Positions 39,727 through 47,787 of a DNA stretch of 64,000 nucleotides are shown piece after piece. Under the pieces are notes generated by a model. It did not search any database. It was not told the DNA's origin and was given only the letters and a program-made list of their open reading frames with translations. Each line of letters starts with the position of its first letter. The stretch's first letter is position 1. The DNA is from Litchfieldella qijiaojingensis (GTDB lineage Bacteria > Pseudomonadota > Gammaproteobacteria > Pseudomonadales > Halomonadaceae): NCBI RefSeq assembly GCF_014651875.1, contig NZ_BMXS01000010.1:94899-158898 (forward strand), written 5' to 3'. A program made the position numbers and the translations under genes.

Positions 39727-40415
39727 AAGGTCGAGTGAAAGAGAGTGAATGTCAGATGGGAGATCAACCCTACCGCCGTCAGCCACGGGACAATACCCAG
39801 GAGAAACTGATCCAGGCCGGCATCCGGCTGTTCGGCGAACTCGGCTACAAGGCAACGACGACCCGTATGATCGCTGACGCCGCCGAGGCCAACATCGGCT
39901 CGATCGCCTACTACTTCGACAACAAGCATGGACTCTACCTGGCGGCGGCACGCTATATCGCCGGGCAGTTGCGCCAGCGGTTGCGTCTGGACGAAGCCAC
40001 CATGGCCAATGACGCCGAAGGAAAGCCAGATCGCCAGACGGCAATGGCGGCCCTGCAAGACATGACCCGTCGCATGGTGAAAGTCTTCACCGCGGATGAC
40101 GAGTGCCGTCAATGGCTGCTGTTCGTGATCCGCGAACAGGCCACCCCCACCGAAGCCTTCGACATCCTGCACACCCAGGCCTTCGGCACTGTCCAGGCGA
40201 CACTGAGCACGCTGATCGCGATACTGACCGAGCGCTCCCGCGATGACCAGAGGGTGATCGTCGAGACCCATACCCTGATCGGGCAGATCGTGTTTTTCCT
40301 GATCTGCCGCGAGCCCTTGCTGCGGCGCCTGGGCATCGAAGCGCTCGACGACACCATCACCGCGACCATCGAAGACGTGATCGCCTCGCATCTGCGGGTC
40401 TATGAAGCGGATTGA
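39723..40415 (+). CDS. TetR-family regulator with CecR-type C-terminal domain
   Basis: 230 residues from a GTG that overlaps the pump stop (GTGA). An ATG at 39756 gives a 219-residue form. HTH: LIQAGIRLFGELGYKATTTR, then NIGSIAYYFDNKHGLYLAA. The C-terminal half (DECRQWLLFVIREQATPTEAFDIL) resembles the DUF1956 domain of CecR/YbiH, a regulator of efflux genes. Being last in the operon, it probably represses the operon and itself. Confidence 0.88.
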   Translation: MKGRVKESECQMGDQPYRRQPRDNTQEKLIQAGIRLFGELGYKATTTRMIADAAEANIGSIAYYFDNKHGLYLAAARYIAGQLRQRLRLDEATMANDAEGKPDRQTAMAALQDMTRRMVKVFTADDECRQWLLFVIREQATPTEAFDILHTQAFGTVQATLSTLIAILTERSRDDQRVIVETHTLIGQIVFFLICREPLLRRLGIEALDDTITATIEDVIASHLRVYEAD

Positions 40416-40430
40416 TCGTCACCGCGCTTT

Positions 40431-40590
40431 GGGGAGACGCTGAAGAAATCGACGAGCATGGTCAAGCGCAAGGCGCCCGGAGCGCAGCAACCGGAGCATA
40501 TGGGGTATATGTGAGGCTTCGACCGGGCTGGCGCACCAGCACCGCACAACGCAGCGATTGGGCAGCGCAGACATTTATTCAGTGTTTCCC
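40431..40590. repeat. Second-family palindromic intergenic element (MITE-like)
   Basis: 160 bp with imperfect terminal repeats: GGGGAGACGCTGAAGAAAT on the left and, read inward from the right, GGGAAACACTGAATAAAT. Inner arms GCGCAGC and GCTGCGC-like, with a central GGAGCATATGGGGTATATGTGAGG palindrome that parallels the GGAGTTTAC/GTAAATGAG core of the other elements. The right terminal repeat contains the stop codon of the cupin gene. Confidence 0.8.
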
Positions 40591-41250
40591 GGGCATCAGG
40601 TGGCCACTCTTCACATAGAGCAAGGCACCGTCTTCTCCGGTAAAGGGGGCATGCCCGCTCTGGTGTGGGCTGCGCAGCCAGCTCCCCTTGGGATAGGCGC
40701 CATGCTCGTCATGGTAGGTGCCTTCCAGCACCAGGATTTCCTCGCCGCCCCAGTGGGTATGCGGCTGGCAACGCGTGTTGGAGGCATACTTCACCAAGGC
40801 GACTTGCTCGCCCTCGAAGTCATGAAGCGGCATTACCAGCAGGCCTTCCTCTGGCCCGGGTTGCCAGGACCAAGCTTGGGTATCGATGACCTTGCGCTCG
40901 GTGTCCCGGGGAGAAAACTGGTGCAGTTTGACGAACAGGATAGTGCCCTGCCGGCCCGCCCTTGGTGCGTGCGAGGTGCCGATGGGATTGCGTAGGTAAG
41001 TTCCCACCGGGTATGTGCCATGCTCATCGGCGAACTCGCCTTCCAGCACCAGAAGTTCCTCGCCACCACCATGCTCATGGGGCGGGAAGCGGCTGTCGGG
41101 CGCATAACGCACCAGCGAAGTAGCCCGTGCCACTTCCTCGCCGATACGATCCAGCATCATTCGCTCCACGCCCTTCGTCGGTGAATCCACCCAACGATAT
41201 GTCTCGGGGGTCACCACGACTCGCTCGGAGAAATCGGCGTTGAGTCGCAT
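40579..41250 (-). CDS. Bicupin protein of the ChrR/anti-sigma cupin type
   Basis: 223 residues made of two tandem copies of one cupin module. Copy 1 has FPPHEHGGGEELLVLEGEFADEHG and LRNPIGTSHAP; copy 2 has QPHTHWGGEEILVLEGTYHDEHG and LRSPHQSGHAP. Each keeps the metal-binding His-x-His and Glu. ChrR cupin domains sense singlet oxygen or organic peroxides when joined to a zinc anti-sigma domain, but here no anti-sigma part or sigma gene is present. The last codons (GKH and stop) are in the terminal repeat of the adjacent element. Start at 41250 follows an AAATGG/GGAGAAAG leader. Confidence 0.82.
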   Translation of the reverse strand: MRLNADFSERVVVTPETYRWVDSPTKGVERMMLDRIGEEVARATSLVRYAPDSRFPPHEHGGGEELLVLEGEFADEHGTYPVGTYLRNPIGTSHAPRAGRQGTILFVKLHQFSPRDTERKVIDTQAWSWQPGPEEGLLVMPLHDFEGEQVALVKYASNTRCQPHTHWGGEEILVLEGTYHDEHGAYPKGSWLRSPHQSGHAPFTGEDGALLYVKSGHLMPGKH

Positions 41251-41427
41251 CGTGCTTTCTCCATTTGAATGCCACTTAACATTCTCGACCACAGCGTGGT
41301 ACACGTCATCACCTGATTACGGCCTGCCTGGCCAATCTTCTCCGCCCCGCTGGCAAGGCGATGGCGGTTCGGCGACAATACATCGCCCCAAGGAAGCGCA
41401 ACGAAAGACTCAGGAAAAGCCGACCGC

Positions 41428-41844
41428 ATGTCCCACCATCGAAACACACAGACCCTTCATATCGCCGCCGCCTTGATCACCGACGAAAACGGCCGGCTGC
41501 TGCTGGTCCGTAAGCGCGATACCCAGGCTTTCATGCAAGCCGGCGGCAAGATCGAAGCCGGCGAGACTCCCGTCGCGGCGTTGGCCCGCGAGCTGCGAGA
41601 AGAACTCGGCGGTGCGCCTTCGAGCTTGGAGCCCTTGGGAGAATTCACGGCACCAGCGGCCAATGAACCGGGACATGTCGTCGCGGCACATCTCTTTCGC
41701 GCCACCATGACGCATCCCATCCAAGCGGCAGCGGAAATCGAGGAAATCGTCTGGGTCACGCCGACAATGGCCGCCGAACTCCCCTTGGCCCCACTGACGC
41801 GCGATCAGGTGCTGCCGCTGGCACTGGAAGCCTTGCAGGACTGA
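41428..41844 (+). CDS. NUDIX hydrolase
   Basis: 138 residues. The Nudix box is complete at residues 40-61: Gly40, Glu46, Arg54-Glu55, Glu58-Glu59 and Gly61. ITDENGRLLLVRKRD at the N-terminus and EIEEIVWVTP near the C-terminus are usual. It hydrolyses a nucleoside diphosphate linked to another group; the substrate cannot be named, although 8-oxo-dGTP-type or NDP-sugar substrates are common for this size. It is a single gene between the cupin and Kef-type genes. Confidence 0.88.
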   Translation: MSHHRNTQTLHIAAALITDENGRLLLVRKRDTQAFMQAGGKIEAGETPVAALARELREELGGAPSSLEPLGEFTAPAANEPGHVVAAHLFRATMTHPIQAAAEIEEIVWVTPTMAAELPLAPLTRDQVLPLALEALQD

Positions 41845-42015
41845 CATCAACAACGGCACCGCACCTCGGCAACGACTGCAAGACGATGGTCACTGCTGGC
41901 GGTCCCAATCCGCTTGTATTCCATGTTGGCCTGACCTTTGCTTGTTACATAATATCGTTCATTGCCTCATGTAGAATCATTCAGGTGTGAGTCATCTCCC
42001 CCTAAGGAGCCTTTC

Positions 42016-43851
42016 TTGGCCATCGACCTGCTCTACAATGTGCTGATCTTTCTTGCCGCGGCGGTGCTGATCGTACCGATCTTCAAGTGGCTGGGCCTTG
42101 GCGAGGTGCTGGGCTACCTGGCCGCTGGAGTCGTGATCGGCCCATCGGTACTGGGGCTTGTGCCCGATGCCGAGGGAGTACTGCAGTTCTCGCAGGTCGG
42201 TATCGTGTTCCTGCTGTTCGTGATCGGTCTGGAACTCAAGCCCTCACGCCTGAAGGTCATGCGCAAGGCGGTATTCGGTTTCGGCAGTCTGCAGGTCGCC
42301 GTGACTACCGTAATCCTGGCGATAAGCGCCTGGTGGCTGGGCCTTCCCCCTATCGCGGCCCTGGTGGTCGGCTTCAGCCTGGGGCTGTGTTCCACACCGC
42401 TGGTGCTGCACTTGCTGGGCGAGCGCAAGGAACTGCAGGCCCGTCATGGGCGCAATGCCTTCGCGCTGCTGCTGTTCCAGGACATGGCGGCGATCCCGGT
42501 CCTGGCGGTCATCCCCATCCTCGCTGCCGGGTCGTTGATCGCCGATGGCGTCGCACCACTATTGGGCGAGATCCTGCTCGCCGCCGGCGCCTTTCTCGGC
42601 CTGATCGTCGGCGGTCGCTACCTGCTGCGCCCGCTGTTCCGCCTGGCGGCCAATACCCGCAGCCGCGAGGTCTTCGCCGGCACTACCCTGCTGGTGGTCA
42701 TCGGTGCCGCCCTGCTGATGGATATCGCCGGGCTGTCGATGGCGCTGGGTGCCTTCATCGCCGGGGTGCTGCTCGCCGACTCGGAGTATCGCCACAACAT
42801 CGAGGCTGACATCGAGCCCTTCCGCGGCCTGCTGCTGGGGCTGTTCTTCATGGCCGTGGGCATGACCGCCCAGCTCGGGCTGCTCGCCCAGCAGCCCTGG
42901 ATGATCGTCGGGCTGACGCTGGCCCTGCTGCTGGCCAAAGCACTGAGCATGATCGTGGCGGCACGGCTGTACGGTACAGGCTGGCGGGAGGCGACCAATC
43001 TCGGCGTACTGCTCTCCCAAGGCGGGGAGTTCGGCTTTGTGGTGCTGACCGCGGCGGGCACTGCGGCCCTGCTCGGCCAGGAGCTGGTAGGCCTGTTGGT
43101 ACTGGTGATCTCGCTATCGATGGCCGTCACCCCAGTGTTTTTTCTGGCCCATGTCAACTGGATCCGGCCTCTGTTCGTCGGCAAGCCCCGCCCCAAACCG
43201 GCCTACGACAACCCTGTGGATGATTCACCGCAGATCATCATTGCTGGCTTCGGCCGTTTCGGGCAAATCATGGGCCGCGCGTTGCAGGGCTTGAAGATTC
43301 CCTATACGGTACTCGACATCAATGCCGATCACGTCGAATTCGTGCGCCGCTACGGTAACAAGGTCTATTTCGGCGATGCCTCGCGCATCGACCTGCTGCG
43401 CGCCGCCGGCGCTGACAAGGCCCGCGTTCTGGTAGTGGCAGTGGGTGACATCGAGGCCTCGATGCGCATCGTCGAGCAGGTCAAGCGCCAGTTCCCGCAC
43501 CTGCGCATCTTCGCCAGGGCCCGCAACCGCTATCATGCCCACCTGCTGATGCGCGCCGGCATCCACAACATCGTGCGCGAACTGCTGCCCGCCAGCCTGG
43601 AACTCACCCGCGACGTGCTGATCGAGTTGGGCATCCCCAGCGAACAAGCGCAACACACCATCGACACCTTCCGCCCTCACGACGAGCAGGCGCTGATGCG
43701 TCAGCTCGAAGTCTTCGGCAATGAGAAGAAACTGATACAGACCGTGCAGGAAGCCGCCCAGGAACTGGAAGCCTTGTACGAAGCCGACGAGGAAGTCGCC
43801 ACCACGGCACCACGGCGTAACGCTGCACCCCGAGAACGACAGGACCCCTGA
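42016..43851 (+). CDS. Kef-type K+/H+ antiporter with RCK (TrkA-N) domain
   Basis: 611 residues from a TTG start, preceded by AAGGAG at a 6-base spacing; upstream in-frame codons do not resemble the family. Residues 1-390 form a CPA2 antiporter domain with about twelve segments (GYLAAGVVIGPSVLGLVP, LLLFQDMAAIPVLAVIP). Residues of about 405-525 are a nucleotide-binding RCK domain (IIIAGFGRFGQIMGRAL). It resembles KefB/KefC, glutathione-gated K+ efflux that protects against electrophiles. The ancillary KefF/KefG reductase is not adjacent, though azoR at 18.7 kb is of a related fold. Confidence 0.9.
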   Translation: MAIDLLYNVLIFLAAAVLIVPIFKWLGLGEVLGYLAAGVVIGPSVLGLVPDAEGVLQFSQVGIVFLLFVIGLELKPSRLKVMRKAVFGFGSLQVAVTTVILAISAWWLGLPPIAALVVGFSLGLCSTPLVLHLLGERKELQARHGRNAFALLLFQDMAAIPVLAVIPILAAGSLIADGVAPLLGEILLAAGAFLGLIVGGRYLLRPLFRLAANTRSREVFAGTTLLVVIGAALLMDIAGLSMALGAFIAGVLLADSEYRHNIEADIEPFRGLLLGLFFMAVGMTAQLGLLAQQPWMIVGLTLALLLAKALSMIVAARLYGTGWREATNLGVLLSQGGEFGFVVLTAAGTAALLGQELVGLLVLVISLSMAVTPVFFLAHVNWIRPLFVGKPRPKPAYDNPVDDSPQIIIAGFGRFGQIMGRALQGLKIPYTVLDINADHVEFVRRYGNKVYFGDASRIDLLRAAGADKARVLVVAVGDIEASMRIVEQVKRQFPHLRIFARARNRYHAHLLMRAGIHNIVRELLPASLELTRDVLIELGIPSEQAQHTIDTFRPHDEQALMRQLEVFGNEKKLIQTVQEAAQELEALYEADEEVATTAPRRNAAPRERQDP

Positions 43852-43865
43852 GAGCCATTACGAAC

Positions 43866-46007
43866 TCAATCTCCATTGCTGGCCATGGCCAACGGCCGGA
43901 TGTTCTGGTTGTGACGGAACAGATTGTCCGGATCCCATCTCGCCTTCAGCGTAGCCAAGCGAACATACTTGGCTTCCCCGTATGCGGCTCGCACCCGTAC
44001 GTCGTCGGAGGCCAACTCGTCGGCCGTCAGGAAGTTGACGTAGCCACCACCGAGCGAAAATGGCGTAATGGATGAGAAGGCTTGCCGCGCCCAAGCGACG
44101 TGCGATTCGTCGGGCGTGTGCTCCCAGGATGCCGCGATATTGATCAGGTAACTCGCGTTGCGGTGACTCACAGCGCTCTCCTCCTCAGCGATGCGCCCCA
44201 TGGCACCGCCAAGCTGCATGACCAGGATCGAGGAGTGCGGTGACGTGAAACTCTCGACCGCTGCCAACAGCACATCCGATAGGGCCGCCGGGAATTCGCC
44301 GAAATAATCTGATTTCCAATAGTTCCGGCGGCCTTTCGGCTGAGCGGCATCCAGAAACTTTTGATGATCGCAGAACGGCTTTGGCTCAATGGTATCGACA
44401 AGAGGCCGTCGCCAGGCCTTCAGGCGCTGCATAGCCTTCCTTGCGGCTTGGATGTCCCCCACATGGCACGCGGCGATCGCAGCAATTGGCCGACCATGTA
44501 CCTCGGCCGGAAGGAACGGTACGGAGGGTGCTCTGCGGAGTATAAGGAGGTAGGTCAACTCGTCCGGTGCCATCTCGCACACCTCACGATAAAGATCGAT
44601 GGCCTCCTGCGCTCGGGCAAACGAGTGCACGACCATCCCCGCCATGACCTGAGGGCCAAGCGCATGCGCCTCGTATTCGAACGATGTCACAATGCCGAAA
44701 TTGCCGCCGCCCCCGCGTATCGCCCAGAAGAGATCGGCGTTCTCGTCCCGGCTAGCATGGAGATAATCGCCTGCGGCAGTGACGAGATCGACGGAGACAA
44801 GATTGTCGGAACTGTAGCCCCATTTGCGCGTCATCCAACCAAAGCCGCCAGCCAACGTCAGACCGGCGATGCCGGTAGTCGAGACGATACCGCCTGGGAC
44901 GACGAGTCCGAAGGCCTGGGTTTCGCGATCGAGATCGCCCAGCATCGTTCCGGGCGCGGCACGGACCCGTCTGCGCTGCGGATCGACATGGACGCTACGA
45001 AGAGCGGAGAGATCGATTACCAATCCCCCTTCGCAGATCGCGGTGCCGGCAATGTTGTGGCCGCCACCGCGCACGCTCACGCACATCTCCTTGTCGCGGG
45101 CGAAGTCCACGCAGTCCTTGACGTCAGCCGCACCGGCGCAACAGGCAATTGCTGCCGGGTACCGATCGATCATCCCGTTCCAGATTCGCCGTGCCGTATC
45201 ATAGTCAGGCTGCCCTGGCAGCAAGACTGGGCCACAGAAGCGCGTGGCGAAGGCTTCGAGCGCCCGAACGGGGTCGTCCGACAGCTTCATTTCCGATCCG
45301 TGAACATGCCCCTGCGGTGAATCTTCGTATGCTGGCCTGACCCGGGCGAGTGGATGCAGGGTGAACCATGCAGGCAAGGCACGCCTTAGGTACGAGGGGC
45401 CATCCACCTTCAGCCGGCCTGTCTCGAGGGCAAGACCGAGCGCGAGATCCCCACGCCAGATGTGAATCATGTCCGGCAGGCGCACGGAAAGATAAAGGTC
45501 AACCTCGAACCCCAGATCCTTGACGCAGAGATAGGTCTCGCCCTCCTCGTTGATGAACCACCAGCGGCGCTTACTTGATGGCTGATCGATGAAGTCGAGC
45601 TGCACCACGGTCCGTCGATCGCCGAAGGCATCGGCCCGGACGGAGCGTTCCATCTCCCAAAGCAGCAGATGAGCGTTGACCTCGCCATCGGCGAGTTGCC
45701 GACGGCTCCAGCGCTGCCCCCAGACGCCCAGCGCCGTGACGATCGGCAGAAAGTCCCGACCCGCTTGTGTCAGGTGATACGTCGGGCCGCGGCCGGACTC
45801 GTTCGCTCGCCGCTCGATAATGCCTTCCCTTTCGAGCTCTTGTAGGCGCCGGGACAGCATCGAGCGCGACATCAGCGGAATACCGCGATGCAGCTCCGAG
45901 AACCGCGTCACACCCCCGCCGAGGTCGCGGAGTATGAGTGCGGTCCACCGTTCACAGAAGACCTCCGCCGCCTTGGCGACCGGGCAAAACTGGCCGTAGC
46001 CCTTCAT
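43866..46007 (-). CDS. Fusion of HxlR-type regulator and berberine-bridge-type FAD oxidase
   Basis: 713 residues from the ATG at 46007, which has GGGGAG 10 bases upstream; ATGs at 46025 and 46046 are alternatives. Residues 8-70 are an HxlR winged helix (CPVAKAAEVFCERWTALIL, SMLSRRLQELEREGIIERR). Residues of about 110-215 look like an SCP2-type ligand domain often joined to HxlR. From Met240 on, 474 residues match a complete standalone FAD-linked oxidase: the flavin-linking His317 in RGGGHNIAG, an FAD domain to about 420, and the BBE C-terminus WDPDNLFRHNQNI. The second flavin-linking Cys of plant BBE is Val375 here, so a single covalent bond is expected. There is no stop or frameshift at the junction. 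Confidence 0.85.
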   Translation of the reverse strand: MKGYGQFCPVAKAAEVFCERWTALILRDLGGGVTRFSELHRGIPLMSRSMLSRRLQELEREGIIERRANESGRGPTYHLTQAGRDFLPIVTALGVWGQRWSRRQLADGEVNAHLLLWEMERSVRADAFGDRRTVVQLDFIDQPSSKRRWWFINEEGETYLCVKDLGFEVDLYLSVRLPDMIHIWRGDLALGLALETGRLKVDGPSYLRRALPAWFTLHPLARVRPAYEDSPQGHVHGSEMKLSDDPVRALEAFATRFCGPVLLPGQPDYDTARRIWNGMIDRYPAAIACCAGAADVKDCVDFARDKEMCVSVRGGGHNIAGTAICEGGLVIDLSALRSVHVDPQRRRVRAAPGTMLGDLDRETQAFGLVVPGGIVSTTGIAGLTLAGGFGWMTRKWGYSSDNLVSVDLVTAAGDYLHASRDENADLFWAIRGGGGNFGIVTSFEYEAHALGPQVMAGMVVHSFARAQEAIDLYREVCEMAPDELTYLLILRRAPSVPFLPAEVHGRPIAAIAACHVGDIQAARKAMQRLKAWRRPLVDTIEPKPFCDHQKFLDAAQPKGRRNYWKSDYFGEFPAALSDVLLAAVESFTSPHSSILVMQLGGAMGRIAEEESAVSHRNASYLINIAASWEHTPDESHVAWARQAFSSITPFSLGGGYVNFLTADELASDDVRVRAAYGEAKYVRLATLKARWDPDNLFRHNQNIRPLAMASNGD

Positions 46008-46081
46008 GATCGGTGATCTCCCCATGGGGACGGTAACCGGCATCATTGGGAAGGCATAAGTCCAATTTTAGAACTTTTCAG

Positions 46082-46098
46082 TGACCTCACCGAGGTCA
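46082..46098. promoter_or_regulatory. Palindrome between the regulator-oxidase fusion and the methyltransferase
   Basis: TGACCTC and GAGGTCA form an exact 7-bp inverted repeat with spacer ACC, 75 bases upstream of the fusion gene start and 163 bases upstream of the methyltransferase. Size and place fit an operator for a dimeric HxlR-type protein. The rest of the 46047-46260 gap shows no gene. Confidence 0.55.
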
Positions 46099-46260
46099 AC
46101 ACTGTGAATGAAGGTAGTTGCCGCTTGGGCGCTCACTGCCATGCACATACGCTCTGGTGGGTGGTCATTAACGAGCCAATCGCATGCCACCGGAAGGCGC
46201 CGAGACTACATTGCCCCAACCAGAAACCCATCAGGCTCACCGGCCAAGAGGAAAGGTACC

Positions 46261-47091
46261 ATGACAACGATCGAAGAAGGCGTGGCCCGGCACTGGAGTC
46301 ACGGTTCACTGGAGCGCACTATCCTCGACGGATTGGCCGCCATGGGACGCGACCTGGACAAAGTGCAGATCGAGGACTTGGCTGCCGTCGATGAGTTCCA
46401 CATGGGTGGCCATGAGGCCACTGTACACCTCGCCACGCAGATGGGACTCGGGCCGGGCATGTCGCTCGTTGAAATCGGCAGCGGGATCGGCGGGCCGGCA
46501 CGGTTCTTCGCCCAACAGTACGACTGCACGGTTTCGGGAATCGACCTGACGCCCGAGTACGTCGCCGTCGCCGAGACGCTGACCCGGATGGTGGGTCTGA
46601 CAGAGCGTGTCACATTTCGTGTAGGCAGCGCGACAGATCTGCCGTTCGCCGATGTGAGCTTCGACGCAGCTACGCTGCTGCACGTCGGGATGAACGTGCC
46701 GGACAAGGACCGGCTCTTCACCGAAGCGGCACGGGTGGTCAAGCAGGACGGCGTGTTCGGCGTCTACGAGGTCATGCGTACCGGGGAGAGCGACCTGTCG
46801 TTTCCGGTTGCCTGGGCCGATACCCCGGAGATGTCGTTCCTCGCGGACCCGACGACCTACCGCCGGGCCCTGGAGACAGCCGGCTTCGAAGTGACGACCG
46901 AAGAAGACCGACGCGGCCCCGCTCTCGAGTTCTTCCATCGCATCAACACGCGCATTGCGGAAAGCGGACCTCCTCCACTCGGGCTCCACATTCATCTGGG
47001 ACCGCAAGCTCCACGGAAGATAGCGAACATGATTGCGAACCTGGAGCGGGGAATCATTGCGCCGATCCAGATGATCTGCCGTCGCCGCTGA
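46261..47091 (+). CDS. Class I SAM-dependent methyltransferase (sarcosine/dimethylglycine methyltransferase-like)
   Basis: 276 residues. SAM motif I EIGSGIGG is at 71-78, and post-I GIDLTPEYVAVA and motif IV-like FDAATLLHVGMNV follow. The segment DEFHMGGHEATVHLA before motif I is typical of the sarcosine/dimethylglycine N-methyltransferase and related small-molecule group, so a small amine or a polyketide-like substrate is possible. An AGAGGAAAGG ribosome site fixes the ATG at 46261. It is transcribed away from the regulator-oxidase fusion and is 57 bases upstream of a membrane-protein gene, likely its operon partner. Confidence 0.82.
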   Translation: MTTIEEGVARHWSHGSLERTILDGLAAMGRDLDKVQIEDLAAVDEFHMGGHEATVHLATQMGLGPGMSLVEIGSGIGGPARFFAQQYDCTVSGIDLTPEYVAVAETLTRMVGLTERVTFRVGSATDLPFADVSFDAATLLHVGMNVPDKDRLFTEAARVVKQDGVFGVYEVMRTGESDLSFPVAWADTPEMSFLADPTTYRRALETAGFEVTTEEDRRGPALEFFHRINTRIAESGPPPLGLHIHLGPQAPRKIANMIANLERGIIAPIQMICRRR

Positions 47092-47148
47092 TGCTGAGGT
47101 AACCCCTGCCATCACGCCAGGAATCCGGTTCGAAGCGAGGTCAACGCG

Positions 47149-47787
47149 ATGGGATCGCATCGCTTGCTTATTTTCATTCCTTTGTACGCCACGCTCATCG
47201 TGGGCAGCCTGCTGTCGGGACGGCAGTTCATGGAATTGACGTATTTCCTTGTCCATCCCGGCAACGAGGTATACCTGCAGCGAACGATCCTGGCCGCTGT
47301 CGTGGTGTACATACTGGCGGCGGTAGTTCCTTTTGTGCCGGCCGCCGAGATTGGATGGGCACTGATGCTGATGCTGGGCCCCGAGATCGCCATTCTGATC
47401 TACTTGGGTACGGTTCTTGCGTTGACTCTCGCGTACATTATCGGACGTGCCATTCCGGTAGCCGCCTGTGCCGCCGCCTTCGAGTTCTTCGGGTTCAAGA
47501 AAGCCCGGAACCTGGTACTGAAGATGGCTACGCTCGATACGAACGAACGCCTGATGCTGCTCCTGGAGCATGCACCGCGGCGCTTCGTTCCGGGGCTCCT
47601 TCGGCATCGCTATCTGACACTGATGGTGGCACTCAACATTCCCGGTAACACGCTGATGGGGGGTGGGGGTGGAATCGCGCTATCGGCTGGCATGAGCGGG
47701 CTCTATACGTTGCCGGCCTATCTGGCAACGGTATCTATCGCGGTGGCTCCCATCCCGTTTCTCATCATTCTCGTGAAGTTGATGTAG
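47149..47787 (+). CDS. Hydrophobic membrane protein, possibly VTT/DedA-like
   Basis: 212 residues with five or six hydrophobic segments. The pattern FVPAAEIGWALMLMLGPEIA near the middle and NIPGNTLMGGGGGIALSAGM near the C-terminus recalls re-entrant loops of SNARE-associated (VTT/DedA) proteins, but the match is not firm. It follows the methyltransferase and its end overlaps the helicase gene on the other strand by 23 bases. The ATG has no strong ribosome site (ACGCG before it). Confidence 0.6.
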   Translation: MGSHRLLIFIPLYATLIVGSLLSGRQFMELTYFLVHPGNEVYLQRTILAAVVVYILAAVVPFVPAAEIGWALMLMLGPEIAILIYLGTVLALTLAYIIGRAIPVAACAAAFEFFGFKKARNLVLKMATLDTNERLMLLLEHAPRRFVPGLLRHRYLTLMVALNIPGNTLMGGGGGIALSAGMSGLYTLPAYLATVSIAVAPIPFLIILVKLM

